A program made the position numbers and the translations under genes. Below are positions 1 through 12,124 of a stretch of DNA of 64,000 nucleotides, piece by piece; the stretch's first letter is position 1; each line of letters starts with the position of its first letter. This DNA comes from Roseomonas sp. OT10 (GTDB lineage: Bacteria > Pseudomonadota > Alphaproteobacteria > Acetobacterales > Acetobacteraceae). The stretch covers positions 3,678,001-3,742,000 of the forward strand of contig NZ_CP087719.1 of NCBI RefSeq assembly GCF_020991085.1. Reading direction: 5' to 3'. The notes below the pieces were generated by a model. That model had not been told where the DNA came from, searched no databases, and saw only the letters and a program-made list of their open reading frames with translations.

Positions 1-266
1 GTCGGCGTCTCCCAGCTCTCGGCCAGGGCGGGCTCCAGCTCCAGCCGCTCGTTGTGGCGGGCCAGCGTCTCGTAGACGTTGCCCAGGAAGGCGTTGGTGA
101 AGGTGTTGTTGGAGGAGTGCGGGTCGAGTGTCAGCACGTCGCCGCCGAAGGCCCAGGAGAAGGGCTTCGCCCAGGCCCCCGGCGCGGCGAGGGCGAGGCC
201 CGCCGCCAGGGCGCCGGGGAGGGCCGCCCGGAGAACGGCTCCGGGCAGCAGGGTGGCGAGGCGCAT
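1..266 (-). CDS. ABC transporter family-5 solute-binding protein, N-terminal part (runs off the window)
   Basis: The first 88 codons of a leftward gene are visible. Residues 1 to about 30 form a signal peptide (MRLATLLPG, then an Ala/Leu-rich core ending near AWA-K). The mature start, with FGGDVLTLDPH, NTFTNAFLGNVYETL and LAESWE, is typical of the N-terminal lobe of oligopeptide/dipeptide-type binding proteins (SBP_bac_5), which capture peptides, opines or other solutes in the periplasm for an ABC importer. The ATG at 266 is preceded by AAGGAG at 8 nt spacing, which fixes the start. The rest of the gene and any permease genes lie outside the window, so the ligand cannot be guessed. Confidence 0.85.
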   Translation of the reverse strand, partial: MRLATLLPGAVLRAALPGALAAGLALAAPGAWAKPFSWAFGGDVLTLDPHSSNNTFTNAFLGNVYETLARHNERLELEPALAESWETP

Positions 267-434
267 GGGGCAGGCTCCTTCTCGGACGGCGCGACGTTGC
301 CGTCGGGTATCCGAACGGTATCCAAGCAGCATGCCAAGATTTCGGAAACCCTCCGGCGTGTCGCGCGGGACACGGTGCCGACCTGCCCGCCGCGGCGCGG
401 AAACAGGGGAGGCGGCGGCGGCGTTGCGGCGGCC

Positions 435-611
435 ATGGACCCGATCCGATCCCTCCGCCTGGCGCTCGTCACCAGCATCCTCGGCGTGCCGGCCGGCCTC
501 TCCGGCGCCGCCCCGCTTCCAGCGTCGGAGGGGCGGCAGGAACGCGGCATGGCCGCCACGCCGGCGCCGCATTCGCAGCCCGATCCTGTCGCCGCCGCGC
601 CCGCCGGCTGA
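435..611 (+). CDS. Small hypothetical secreted protein (58 aa), tentative
   Basis: Short ORF starting MDPIRSLRLALVTSILGVPA, which has the shape of a signal peptide (basic start, hydrophobic core, small residues before the likely cut near GLSGAA). The mature part is a Pro/Ala-rich tail with no recognisable domain. It ends 24 nt before the SIMPL gene and could share its transcript. The only purine-rich stretch upstream (AGGGGAGG) is about 20 nt away, too far for a good ribosome site, and GC-rich DNA yields such ORFs by chance. I do not recognise a family. Confidence 0.3.
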   Translation: MDPIRSLRLALVTSILGVPAGLSGAAPLPASEGRQERGMAATPAPHSQPDPVAAAPAG

Positions 612-635
612 CGCCACGTTCCGGATCCATTGCCG

Positions 636-1382
636 ATGACCGATCGCTCCTCCCCCACCACCCGTTCCTCCCCCGCCGCCCGGACGGCCCCGTGCCGCCG
701 GGGCCTCGCGCTGCTGGGCCTGCTGCTCCCCCTCGGCGCCGCCCCCCTGCATCCTGCCCTGGCGCAGGAGGCGCCCGCCCCCACCCGGCTGCACCTGTCC
801 GAGACGGCGGCCGTCACCCGCGCGCCCGACGAGGTCGTCGCCACCCTGCGCGCGGAGGCGCGGGGCAGCACCGCCCAGGCGGCCCAGGCGGCGGTGAACA
901 CGGCCATGGCCGCGGCGCTGGAGCGGGCACGGGCTGCGCCGGGCGTCACCGCCTCGACCGGCACCTACTGGACCCAGCGGGTGGAGAACCCGCGCGGCTG
1001 GACCGCCAGCCAGACCCTCAGCCTGCGCGCCGCGGAGCTGCCGCCGCTGCTGGACCTGACGGGGCAGTTGCAGGAGCGCGGGCTGGCGATGGACGGCTTC
1101 GCCTTCCGCCTCACCCGCGACGCCAAGCGCAAGGCGCAGGAGGAGGCGGCGTCGCAGGCCATCGACTCGCTGCGGGCGCGGGCGGAGGCGGTGGCGCGGC
1201 AGCTCGGCCTGCGGGTGGAGCGGCTGGCGGAGATCCGGGTGGACAGCGCGGCCGAGCCGCCGCCCCGTCCCTTCGCCCGGAGCGTGGCCATGTCCGCCGC
1301 GGCCGCGCCGCCGGTGGCGCAGGCGGAGGATCTCGAGGTGACCTCGACCGTCCAGGCGGAGGTGCTGCTGCGCGCCCCGTGA
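636..1382 (+). CDS. SIMPL domain (DUF541) periplasmic protein
   Basis: 248-aa protein with a signal peptide (hydrophobic LALLGLLLPLGAAP, cleavage likely after ALA in PALAQEAP) followed by a SIMPL/DUF541 domain covering the rest. Family hallmarks seen are a first strand with VTRAPDEVVATLRAEA, a middle segment GWTASQTLSLRAAEL, and a long helix with KRKAQEEAASQAIDSLRARA followed by VARQLGLRVERLAEI. Members are periplasmic or outer-membrane proteins of poorly defined role (BP26 and YggE relatives). ATG at 636 is preferred to the in-frame TTG at 630. It ends 67 nt before mutM and probably has its own promoter. Confidence 0.85.
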   Translation: MTDRSSPTTRSSPAARTAPCRRGLALLGLLLPLGAAPLHPALAQEAPAPTRLHLSETAAVTRAPDEVVATLRAEARGSTAQAAQAAVNTAMAAALERARAAPGVTASTGTYWTQRVENPRGWTASQTLSLRAAELPPLLDLTGQLQERGLAMDGFAFRLTRDAKRKAQEEAASQAIDSLRARAEAVARQLGLRVERLAEIRVDSAAEPPPRPFARSVAMSAAAAPPVAQAEDLEVTSTVQAEVLLRAP

Positions 1383-1449
1383 CCGGCAGGCGGGGTTTCG
1401 CCCGCCCCCCCCTCTTGCCGGCGTGCCCGGGCGTGGCCACTGACGGGCC

Positions 1450-2343
1450 ATGCCCGAACTTCCTGAGGTCGAGACGGTGATGCGCGGCCTCTCCGCCGTG
1501 CTGACCGGCCGCACCATCGCCCAGGCGGAGACCCGCCGCGCCGGCCTGCGCTGGCCCTTCCCCGAGAATCTCGCCGGGCGCCTCACCGGCTCCCGCGTCG
1601 AGGGCTTCCGCCGGCGCGGCAAGTACATGCTGATGCGGCTCTCGGGCGGGACCTCGATGCTGGTGCATCTGGGCATGTCCGGCCGGATGGTGGCGCGGCA
1701 GGAGGGGGTGCCCCCGGCCCCGTCCCTGGGGCCCCAGGGCGCCGCCTCGGACTCGCGCGGCGCCGCGGGGGGCGAGGCGCACGAGCACCTGGTGATGCAC
1801 ACCGCCGATGGCTGGCGGGTCGGCTTCTGCGACCCGCGCCGCTTCGGGGTGGTGGACCTCGTGCCCACCGCGGCGGAGGACTCCCACCGCCTGCTCGCCG
1901 GCATGGGGCCGGAGCCGCTGGAGGATGCCTTCACCCCCGCCGTGCTGTCCAAGGCCCTGGCGGGCAAGCAGACCCCGATCAAGGCGGCGCTGCTGGACCA
2001 GCGCGTGGTGGCGGGGCTGGGCAACATCTACGTCGCGGAGGCGCTGTACCGCGCCGGCCTCTCGCCCGAGCGGCTGGCGGGCACCGTCACGGGCGCGCGG
2101 GCGGCGCGGCTGGTGCCGGCGATCAAGGCGGTGCTGCGGGATTCGATCGAGGCGGGGGGCTCCTCGCTGCGCGACTACGTGCGCGCGGATGGCGAGGTGG
2201 GGTTCTTCCAGGACCGCTTCAGCGTCTACGACCGCGCCGGGCTGGCCTGCCCCGCCTGCCCCGGCCCGCCGAAGTGCCAGGGGGTGGCGAGGATCGTCCA
2301 GGCCGGGCGCAGCACCTTCTTCTGTCCCCGGACGCAGCGCTAG
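1450..2343 (+). CDS. mutM: Formamidopyrimidine-DNA glycosylase (Fpg/MutM)
   Basis: Bifunctional glycosylase/AP lyase that removes 8-oxoguanine and formamidopyrimidines. The N-terminus PELPEVE gives the nucleophilic Pro and catalytic Glu; GKYML holds the conserved Lys; [17 protein letters not shown] is the helix-two-turn-helix; the C-terminal zinc-finger loop GRSTFF is present. At 297 aa it is longer than the usual ~270, partly through an insertion around residues 85–110 (Pro/Gly/Ala-rich, between GRMVARQ and HEHLVMH). The zinc-finger Cys pattern is atypical: C267, C270, C276 and C292, with the usual last Cys position occupied by Thr295 (CPRTQR). It converges on a GNAT gene 28 nt away. Confidence 0.97.
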   Translation: MPELPEVETVMRGLSAVLTGRTIAQAETRRAGLRWPFPENLAGRLTGSRVEGFRRRGKYMLMRLSGGTSMLVHLGMSGRMVARQEGVPPAPSLGPQGAASDSRGAAGGEAHEHLVMHTADGWRVGFCDPRRFGVVDLVPTAAEDSHRLLAGMGPEPLEDAFTPAVLSKALAGKQTPIKAALLDQRVVAGLGNIYVAEALYRAGLSPERLAGTVTGARAARLVPAIKAVLRDSIEAGGSSLRDYVRADGEVGFFQDRFSVYDRAGLACPACPGPPKCQGVARIVQAGRSTFFCPRTQR

Positions 2344-2371
2344 GGCAGCCCGCCCAGGGCCGGGGGAGGGT

Positions 2372-2866
2372 TCAGCCGGGACGGGCGAGCCGGGCCCTGC
2401 CCCGCCGACCGGGGCCCCTCCGGCGCAGGTCCCGGGTGAGGAGGATCTGCCCGTCCTCCTCCCGGCCCCGCTCGACCCAGCCCCGCGCGCGGTAGAAGCC
2501 GCGCGCCCGCAGCCCGGGCTCGTTGCCGGTCAGCAGCCAGCCCTCGCCCACCCCCCGGGCGGCGAGCCAGGATTCGGCTTCGGCCAGCAGCCTGCTGCCC
2601 AGCCCCCGCCCCTCCGCCCCGGGACGGACGAAGAGCGCGAAGACGTCGCCCTCCCGCGCCCGCGCCATGGCGAAGCCCAGCGGCCGGCGGCCCCGCAGCG
2701 CCAGCCAGGCGGCGCAGGGCCCGCGGAGCGCCGCCGCCACGGCCGCGGGGGTCACGCCCGCCGCGGCCAGCGCCGCCCGGTCCATCGCGTTCTCCCGCAC
2801 CGCGGTGCGGATGGCGAAGAGGGCAGGAAGGTCGCGCGGGCCGGCGCGCCGCAGGGTGATGGGCAT
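2372..2866 (-). CDS. GNAT family N-acetyltransferase
   Basis: 164-aa single-domain acetyltransferase of the GNAT fold, which transfers acetyl from acetyl-CoA to an amine of unknown identity. The CoA-binding motif A is visible as VRPGAEGRGLGSRLL (the R/Q-x-x-G-x-G/A loop), preceded by the β4 strand EGDVFALF and followed by an α3/β5 segment with the Tyr-containing GFYRARGWVE. The ATG at 2866 (MPITLRRAGP) is chosen over an upstream in-frame start because the domain begins there; the extra 26 residues would be Pro/Gly-rich. Transcribed toward mutM. Confidence 0.88.
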   Translation of the reverse strand: MPITLRRAGPRDLPALFAIRTAVRENAMDRAALAAAGVTPAAVAAALRGPCAAWLALRGRRPLGFAMARAREGDVFALFVRPGAEGRGLGSRLLAEAESWLAARGVGEGWLLTGNEPGLRARGFYRARGWVERGREEDGQILLTRDLRRRGPGRRGRARLARPG

Positions 2867-3005
2867 GAGGCCAGGATAGCTCGGCCGGGCCGGGCGCGGT
2901 GGCCCCCCTTGCCCCTCCTGGCACGCGGCGGCGGGCCGGGCCAATCTGCCGGCGATCGCGCGGGCATGCCTGCCGCATCAGGGACCGCACCAGGGGAGCC
3001 GACGC

Positions 3006-3785
3006 ATGGCCGAATACGGGATGATCCTGACCGAGACCCGGGGACGGGTCGGGCTGATCACGCTGAACCGTCCGCAGGCGCTGAACGCGCTCTGCGACCA
3101 GCTGACCGAGGAGCTGGGCCGGGCGCTGCTGGAGTTCGACGCCGACCCCGGCATCGGCGCCATCGTCCTGACCGGCAGCGCCAAGGCCTTCGCCGCCGGG
3201 GCGGACATCAAGGAGATGAAGGACCGGGCCTACCCGGAGATCTATTTCGACGACTTCATCGGCAAGCGCTGGGAGACGGTGCTGACGGTGAAGACCCCCG
3301 TCATCGCCGCGGTCGCGGGCTTCGCCCTGGGCGGCGGATGCGAGCTGGCGATGATGTGCGACATGATCCTGGCCGCCGACACGGCGAAGTTCGGCCAGCC
3401 GGAGATCAGGCTGGGCGTCATCCCCGGCGCCGGCGGCTCCCAGCGCCTGACGCGGGCGGTGGGCAAGTCCAAGGCGATGGACCTGATCCTGACCGGCCGG
3501 ATGATGGACGCGGCGGAGGCGGAGCGCTGCGGCTTGGTCGCGCGCATCGTTCCGGCCGCCGAGCTGGTCGAGGCGGCGGTCAAGATGGGCGAGGAGATCG
3601 CGGCCTTCTCCACCCCCGCCGTGGCCATGGCGAAGGAGGCGGTGAACGCCGCCTACGAGACCACCCTGCACGAGGGGGTGCGGCTGGAGCGGCGGCTGTT
3701 CCTCAGCCTCTTCGGCACCCCGGACCAGAAGGAGGGCATGGCCGCCTTCGCGGAGAAGCGGAAGGCGCAGTTCCAGCGCGGCTGA
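3006..3785 (+). CDS. Enoyl-CoA hydratase (crotonase)
   Basis: 259-aa crotonase-fold enzyme that hydrates trans-2-enoyl-CoA to 3-hydroxyacyl-CoA in β-oxidation. The two catalytic acids of the mitochondrial/bacterial short-chain enzymes are both present, in [13 protein letters not shown] and [16 protein letters not shown], and the oxyanion-hole segment AAGADIKEM is intact, so activity is expected. Size and motifs match the FadB1/EchA type closely. It sits between mutM and rpsT with a gap of 219 nt to rpsT containing that gene's promoter, so it is probably a separate unit. The ATG at 3006 follows GGGGAGCC at suitable spacing. Confidence 0.95.
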   Translation: MAEYGMILTETRGRVGLITLNRPQALNALCDQLTEELGRALLEFDADPGIGAIVLTGSAKAFAAGADIKEMKDRAYPEIYFDDFIGKRWETVLTVKTPVIAAVAGFALGGGCELAMMCDMILAADTAKFGQPEIRLGVIPGAGGSQRLTRAVGKSKAMDLILTGRMMDAAEAERCGLVARIVPAAELVEAAVKMGEEIAAFSTPAVAMAKEAVNAAYETTLHEGVRLERRLFLSLFGTPDQKEGMAAFAEKRKAQFQRG

Positions 3786-3903
3786 GCCGGCGCGCCCGCC
3801 TGTCCCGGGTGGGGGCGCGGGCGACGGGGGCGGCACCGGCTGCCCCCCGCCCGGCGGGGGGCCGGTCCCCGGGGACCGCACCCCTGGCAGGCCGTCTCCG
3901 TCA

Positions 3904-3932
3904 TTGACTCGCAAGGCCCCCGGGGACTAGAA
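3904..3932 (+). promoter_or_regulatory. Candidate sigma-70-type promoter for rpsT
   Basis: TTGACT (3904–3909), a 17-nt spacer and CTAGAA (3927–3932) lie about 75 nt upstream of the rpsT start in an otherwise very GC-rich gap. The -35 matches consensus at 5 of 6 positions; the -10 is weaker. Read by eye only. Confidence 0.45.
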
Positions 3933-4004
3933 GCCCCGACCTTCCGCAGCGCCCCAGGTGCAGCGGCCTCCCATCTTATTGACGAATTGGCAGTCACGCA
4001 GCCC

Positions 4005-4277
4005 ATGGCGAACAACCCGTCCGCGCGCAAGCGCATCCGTCAGACCGAGAAGCGCAACGCCCGCAACACCGCCCGCCGCTCGCGCGTGCGGACCTTCCTG
4101 CGCAAGGTCGAGGAGGCGATCGCCGGCGGCGACAAGTCCCAGGCCCAGGCGGCGTTCCAGGCCGCCCAGCCGGAGATGCAGCGCGCCGCCGACAAGGGCG
4201 TCCTGCACGACAACACCGTGGCCCGGAAGCTGTCCCGCCTGTCCGCCCGGATCAAGGGACTCGGCGCCTCCGCCTGA
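4005..4277 (+). CDS. rpsT: 30S ribosomal protein S20
   Basis: 90-aa basic protein, full length for bS20. The N-terminus [17 protein letters not shown] and the conserved [14 protein letters not shown] helix are diagnostic; the C-terminal half ([17 protein letters not shown]) completes the three-helix bundle that binds 16S rRNA. The ATG at 4005 is chosen over an in-frame TTG at 3987, because S20 begins MANxxSA in other bacteria. The position directly upstream of dnaA is a common arrangement in Alphaproteobacteria. A strong intrinsic terminator follows. Confidence 0.98.
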   Translation: MANNPSARKRIRQTEKRNARNTARRSRVRTFLRKVEEAIAGGDKSQAQAAFQAAQPEMQRAADKGVLHDNTVARKLSRLSARIKGLGASA

Positions 4278-4316
4278 TTGATCGGGCCGATCGCAAGATC
4301 AGGCTGGACAAGACTG

Positions 4317-4355
4317 AATCAGGGCCTGGACCGTTTCGGTCCAGGCCCTGATTTT
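4317..4355 (+). terminator. Intrinsic terminator downstream of rpsT
   Basis: A perfect 17-bp stem (left arm 4317–4333 beginning AATCAGGGCC, right arm 4337–4353) with a TTT loop, followed by a short T run (ATTTTC). It is the clearest hairpin-plus-T terminator in the window and separates rpsT from dnaA. Confidence 0.88.
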
Positions 4356-4646
4356 CTGAGGCCCATCAATGTTTTGATGCCGGCATCTTCGCGTGGCGTG
4401 GCAGAAGCGGCCAGCGTCTCGCGACTTCGTGGCAACAGTGTGACTCCAGAGTCGAATACGCGTCCCGAGTCCGCTTGATTCGCGCCTCGCCGAAGGCTGT
4501 TCTCTCGGCGGGTCGCCAGCACCGCCGGACCCCTGGAACGCCCCGCGGGGCAGGCATCGGGGTCCATTCGCGCGGCATATCGGGCTTCGGGCCCGGTCGC
4601 AGGTCATGATCGAGGGAGACGGCGCGCCGCGCCGGCCGGGGAGAGG
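4356..4646 (+). other. dnaA upstream region, no gene
   Basis: About 290 nt between the rpsT terminator and dnaA. I see no ORF with family signal and no clear DnaA boxes (TTATCCACA-like) or AT-rich unwinding element, so this is probably the dnaA promoter region and not the replication origin. The purine-rich GGGGAGAGG at 4638–4646 abuts the first dnaA ATG. Confidence 0.5.
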
Positions 4647-6161
4647 ATGCGGACGCTGATGCAGGACAAGCCCGGCACCTCCCCCTTCCCCGCCACGGCG
4701 GGGAACGAGCACGGGACGCCGGCCGCCTCGCCAGGGGAGGCGGGCGTCGCCGAGGCCTGGGCCCGGATCCGCGGCCGCCTGCGCGAGGAAGTCGGCGAGG
4801 TCGAGTACCGTACCTGGATGCGCCAGATGACGCTCGCCGCCATCGAGGGCGACGAGGCGGTCGTGCAGGTCCCCTCCCGCTTCCTCCGCGACTGGGTGCG
4901 CAGCCAGTACGGCGACCGCCTGCGCGCGCTGTGGATGGCCGAGAACCTGGGCGTGCGCCGGGTGGAAATCCGCGTCTCCGCCCCGTCGGCGGAGGAAGGC
5001 GCCGATGCCGCCCGTGCCGAGGCGGTGCCCGCCATGGGGCTGACGGAGCCGCTGGCCGCCCGCCCGGCCGAGCCGCGCCCGGAGAGCCGGTTGGCCGAGA
5101 CGCGCGCGGAGGCGAAGGCCGATGCCCGCAACGACTGGTCCGCGCCGCTCGACCCCCGCTACACCTTCGAGAGCTTCGTCGTCGGCAAGCCGAACGAGTT
5201 CGCCCATGCCTGCGCCCGCCGCGTCAGCGAGAAGCCGGCCTCGCCCGGCTTCAACCCGCTGTTCCTGTATGGCGGCGTGGGCCTGGGCAAGACGCACCTG
5301 ATGCACGCCATCGCCTGGGCGCTGCGCGAGGCGCGCCCCGATTGCTCCGTCGCCTACATGTCCGCCGAGAAGTTCATGTACCGCTTCATCGCGGCCCTGC
5401 GCTCTCAGTCCACGATGGAGTTCAAGGAATCCCTTCGCTCCGTCGACGTGCTGATGATCGACGACCTGCAGTTCCTGATCGGCAAGGACAACACGCAGGA
5501 GGAGTTCTTCCACACCTTCAACGCGCTGGTCGATGCGGGGAAGCAGATCATCGTCTCGGCCGACAAGTCGCCCTCCGACCTGTCGGGGCTGGAGGACCGG
5601 CTGCGCACGCGGCTGGGCTGCGGCATGGTGGCGGACATCCACGCCACCACCTACGAGCTGCGCATCTCCATCCTGGAGGCCAAGGCGGCCTCGGCCGGCA
5701 CGGCGGTGCCGGCGCGGGTGCTGGAATACCTCGCGCACAAGATCACCTCGAACGTGCGCGAGCTGGAGGGGGCGCTGAACCGCCTGGTCGCGCATGCCAA
5801 CCTGTTCGGCCGTCCGGTGACGCTGGAGAGCTGCCAGGAGGTCCTGCACGACATCCTGCGCGCCCACGACCGCCGCGTGACGATCGAGGAGATCCAGAAG
5901 CGCGTCGCCGAGCACTACAACATGCGGCTGACGGACATGTCCTCCGCCCGCCGCGCGCGCAACGTGGCGCGGCCGCGGCAGGTGGCGATGTACCTGGCCA
6001 AGCAGCTCACCTCCCGCTCCCTGCCGGAGATCGGGCGCAAGTTCGGCAACCGCGACCACACCACGGTGATGCACGCCGTCGCCAAGGTGGCGGAGCTGAT
6101 GCAGCAGGATTCCGGCTTCGCCGAGGATGTCGAGCTGCTGCGGCGCATGCTGGAAACCTGA
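4647..6161 (+). CDS. dnaA: Chromosomal replication initiator protein DnaA
   Basis: 504-aa replication initiator. Domain I (about residues 33–100, AWARIRGRLREEVGE, TWMRQM, PSRFLRDWV) is followed by an Ala/Glu/Arg-rich linker to about 165. The AAA+ domain has Walker A GGVGLGKTH near 210 and Walker B MIDDLQF near 270. Domain IV carries the DNA-binding signature GNRDHTTVMHAV near 467–478. Two in-frame ATGs are possible: 4647, which nearly touches GGGGAGAGG, and 4659 (MQDKPGTS), which has about 12 nt spacing; the second may be the true start. It heads the dnaA–dnaN–recF–gyrB series. Confidence 0.98.
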   Translation: MRTLMQDKPGTSPFPATAGNEHGTPAASPGEAGVAEAWARIRGRLREEVGEVEYRTWMRQMTLAAIEGDEAVVQVPSRFLRDWVRSQYGDRLRALWMAENLGVRRVEIRVSAPSAEEGADAARAEAVPAMGLTEPLAARPAEPRPESRLAETRAEAKADARNDWSAPLDPRYTFESFVVGKPNEFAHACARRVSEKPASPGFNPLFLYGGVGLGKTHLMHAIAWALREARPDCSVAYMSAEKFMYRFIAALRSQSTMEFKESLRSVDVLMIDDLQFLIGKDNTQEEFFHTFNALVDAGKQIIVSADKSPSDLSGLEDRLRTRLGCGMVADIHATTYELRISILEAKAASAGTAVPARVLEYLAHKITSNVRELEGALNRLVAHANLFGRPVTLESCQEVLHDILRAHDRRVTIEEIQKRVAEHYNMRLTDMSSARRARNVARPRQVAMYLAKQLTSRSLPEIGRKFGNRDHTTVMHAVAKVAELMQQDSGFAEDVELLRRMLET

Positions 6162-6468
6162 GCTCCCGGCGGCGGGCGCACCGGCCCTCGCCTCAACGGC
6201 TGCACCCTCCCCGCACCCGGACCACCGCCCCGCGCCGGCGCCGCCGGCCAGGCCGGGCGGCACCCGGCCTCCGCCGCCGGACGGCTGCGGCCGGACCGGC
6301 CGCCCGAGGGGGAACGCCCCCGCGCAGGCCGGCCGAACGCCTTGCCCCGACACGCTTGCGGCATCCTTCCGCCGCCACGCTTCCCCGCTCCTGGCCGGGA
6401 TGATACGGAAGGCCATGACAGTCCGGGGTCTGGTCTGACCCCCGCAGGGATGATCGGGGAACGCGGCG
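6162..6468 (+). other. dnaA–dnaN intergenic region
   Basis: 307 nt, extremely GC-rich, with several short inverted repeats (for example CCGGGCGGCACCCGG around 6254) but no T-run terminator and no ORF with family signal. The dnaN promoter is presumably here. GGGGAA at 6457–6462 is the likely dnaN ribosome site. Confidence 0.4.
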
Positions 6469-7605
6469 ATGAAGTTCACGGTGGACCGGGCGGTGCTCCT
6501 CAAGGCGCTCGCGCATGTCCAGAGCGTCGTGGAACGCCGCAACACCATCCCCATCCTGGCCAATGTGCTGCTCGACGCCGCCGAGGACCGGCTGACCCTG
6601 ACCGCCACGGACATGGAGATCGCGGTGGTGGAGGAGATCACCGCGGGCGTGCAGGTCTCCCGCCCCGGCCGCTGCACCGCCCCGGCCGCGACGCTGTTCG
6701 AGATCGCGCGCAAGCTGGGCGACGGGCTGAAGGTGGAGTTCGACCAGGCGGGCGGTGATGCGCCGCTGGGGCTGCGCGCAGGGCGCTACGTCACCTCGCT
6801 GATGGTGCTGCCGGTCGAGGACTTCCCCGCCATGACCGAGGGCAAGCTGCCGATCCGCTTCACCCTGCCGGCGGCGGCGCTGCGCGAGCTGGTGGACCGC
6901 ACCCGCTTCGCCATCTCCACCGAGGAGACGCGCTACTACCTCAACGGCATCTACCTGCATGTCGCCGAGGGCGAGGGCGGCAAGGTGCTGCGCGCCGTCG
7001 CGACGGACGGCCACCGCCTCGCCCGCGTCGAGGTGCCGCTGCCCGAGGGTGCCGCGGGGATGCCCGGCGTGATCGTGCCGCGCAAGACCGTGGGCGAGAT
7101 CCGCAAGCTGGCCGAGGAATCCGGCGAGGACGGCAGCGTCGAGATCCGCCTCTCCGACACCAAGATCCAGTTCCGCCTGGGTTCGGTGACGCTGACCTCC
7201 AAGCTGATCGACGGCACCTTCCCGGAATACGAGCGCGTCATCCCCAAGGGCAACGACAAGGAGCTGAAGGTCGACCGCGCCCTCTTCGCCCAGGCGGTGG
7301 ACCGGGTGGCGGCGATCTCCTCCGAGCGGTCGCGCCCGGTGAAGCTGGCGCTGAGCAACAACCAGCTGATCCTCACCGCCTCCTCGCCCGAGCAGGGGCA
7401 GGCGCGGGAGGAGCTGGATTCGGATGCCGTCTCCTACGCCTCCACCCCGCTGGAGATCGGCTTCCAGGCCCGCTACCTGAAGGACATCACCGACCAGGTG
7501 GAGGGGCAGGTGGTGTTCCGCTTCGCCGACGGCTCGGCGCCCACCATCGTGCAGGACGAGGCCAAGGGCAGCGCGCTCTACGTGCTGATGCCGATGCGGG
7601 TGTGA
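6469..7605 (+). CDS. dnaN: DNA polymerase III sliding clamp, β subunit
   Basis: 378-aa processivity clamp with the three repeated clamp domains. The start MKFTVDRAVLLKALAHVQSV, the NTIPILANVLL segment, the middle-domain RYYLNGIYLH and ATDGHRLA, and the C-terminal end ALYVLMPMRV are all classic. It forms a dimeric ring that tethers Pol III, MutS and other clamp-binding proteins to DNA. The length is normal (E. coli 366). It is followed by a 221-nt gap with a hairpin before recF. Confidence 0.98.
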   Translation: MKFTVDRAVLLKALAHVQSVVERRNTIPILANVLLDAAEDRLTLTATDMEIAVVEEITAGVQVSRPGRCTAPAATLFEIARKLGDGLKVEFDQAGGDAPLGLRAGRYVTSLMVLPVEDFPAMTEGKLPIRFTLPAAALRELVDRTRFAISTEETRYYLNGIYLHVAEGEGGKVLRAVATDGHRLARVEVPLPEGAAGMPGVIVPRKTVGEIRKLAEESGEDGSVEIRLSDTKIQFRLGSVTLTSKLIDGTFPEYERVIPKGNDKELKVDRALFAQAVDRVAAISSERSRPVKLALSNNQLILTASSPEQGQAREELDSDAVSYASTPLEIGFQARYLKDITDQVEGQVVFRFADGSAPTIVQDEAKGSALYVLMPMRV

Positions 7606-7757
7606 CGGGTGCGGGTGTGACGGGCGTCGCATCCCCGGGGGAGCGGGTTCCCCGGCCATCCTTGCCCTGCCGGGCCTGATCCCCACCCGCGGGCGGCGCC
7701 CGCGTGGAACGGGTGCCGTCCCCGGCCCCAGGCGGACTCCCGAAAGGAAGATGGGGG

Positions 7758-7781
7758 TCTGGGGGAATTCCTTCCCCCAGA
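7758..7781 (+). repeat. Hairpin in the dnaN–recF gap
   Basis: A 10-bp perfect stem (TCTGGGGGAA with TTCCCCCAGA) and a 4-nt loop, preceded by GGGGG. There is no T run, so it is not a classic terminator. The GGGTCTGGGGG opening resembles the final hairpin of the structured intergenic elements at 11.6, 26.3 and 58.8 kb, but the rest of that element is absent. Confidence 0.5.
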
Positions 7782-7826
7782 TTCTCCTGGCGCGCACCAT
7801 CTCGCATCGCCATCTGAACCCTTAGC

Positions 7827-11595
<3,769 letters not shown>

Positions 11596-11598
<3 letters not shown>

Positions 11599-12036
11599 TA
11601 CGGACGGCGGGATGCACTGACATCTGCCGGCGCAGGGTGCGCCCGTGGCCCGGGGGCAAGGCTCTGCCTCGCCCCCGATACCCCCACTCCGCCAGGACCC
11701 TGCGGGCCCTGGACCCGAGAGGCGCTGCCGCGGGACAGCCGGATACGGGATCAAGGCGCCGAGGAGCTTGGCTCCTCGGCGGGTACGGTGTCCGCGCTCG
11801 CTGACGCTCTCTGAAGCTTTATTCAGAGTCCCGCCTGCCCGAGCTTCGTCAGGGTTCAGCCCAGAGGCTGATGCCTGCCACGTAGAGCCAACTCCCAACG
11901 GGGACCGGGGCCCGCTTGTGGCCCCGGCAGGGGTAGGGTCCGGGACGGGCATCGACGCACGGCGTCGATGCCGCAGGCCGGCGTCCCCTTCCGGTCCCAC
12001 GCCCGAACACCACACCCCAACGGGTCAGATCATCCC
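11596..12036 (+). repeat. Structured intergenic element, copy A (full length)
   Basis: Starts at the gyrB stop (TGATACGGACGG) and runs to GGGTCAGATCATCCC. The recognisable hairpins in order are: 11652–11676 (GGGGGCAAGGC paired with GCCTCGCCCCC); a CCAGGACCC…GGGCCCTGG pair near 11692; 11757–11781 (arms CGCCGAGGAGC and GCTCCTCGGCG, loop TTG); 11905–11927 (CCGGGGCC, loop CGCTTGT); and 11948–11972 (GGCATCGACG with CGTCGATGCC). Copy B at 26.25 kb has the same order in the same orientation; C (55.9 kb) and D (58.8 kb) are related and inverted. No protein signal was found. Confidence 0.85.
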
Positions 12037-12124
12037 GGTGTCCGTCTCAGCCTCGCCCGACACGGAGAGGCCCAGGTCGTTGGCCACTACCACCGTGCCC
12101 CTGGTGGCTCCGGCCGTCCACCCG

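Noticed and set aside
54-1480. Overlapping plus-strand frames across the first 1.5 kb
   Set aside because: They overlap the family-5 SBP start (minus strand, with signal peptide and ribosome site) and the SIMPL gene in other frames and show no domain signal.
4356-4646. Replication origin next to dnaA
   Set aside because: No convincing DnaA boxes or AT-rich unwinding element in this gap or in 6162–6468. The gene order alone does not place oriC.
7758-7781. Rho-independent terminator after dnaN
   Set aside because: The hairpin is strong but has no following T run and lies about 150 nt after the stop; kept only as a hairpin.
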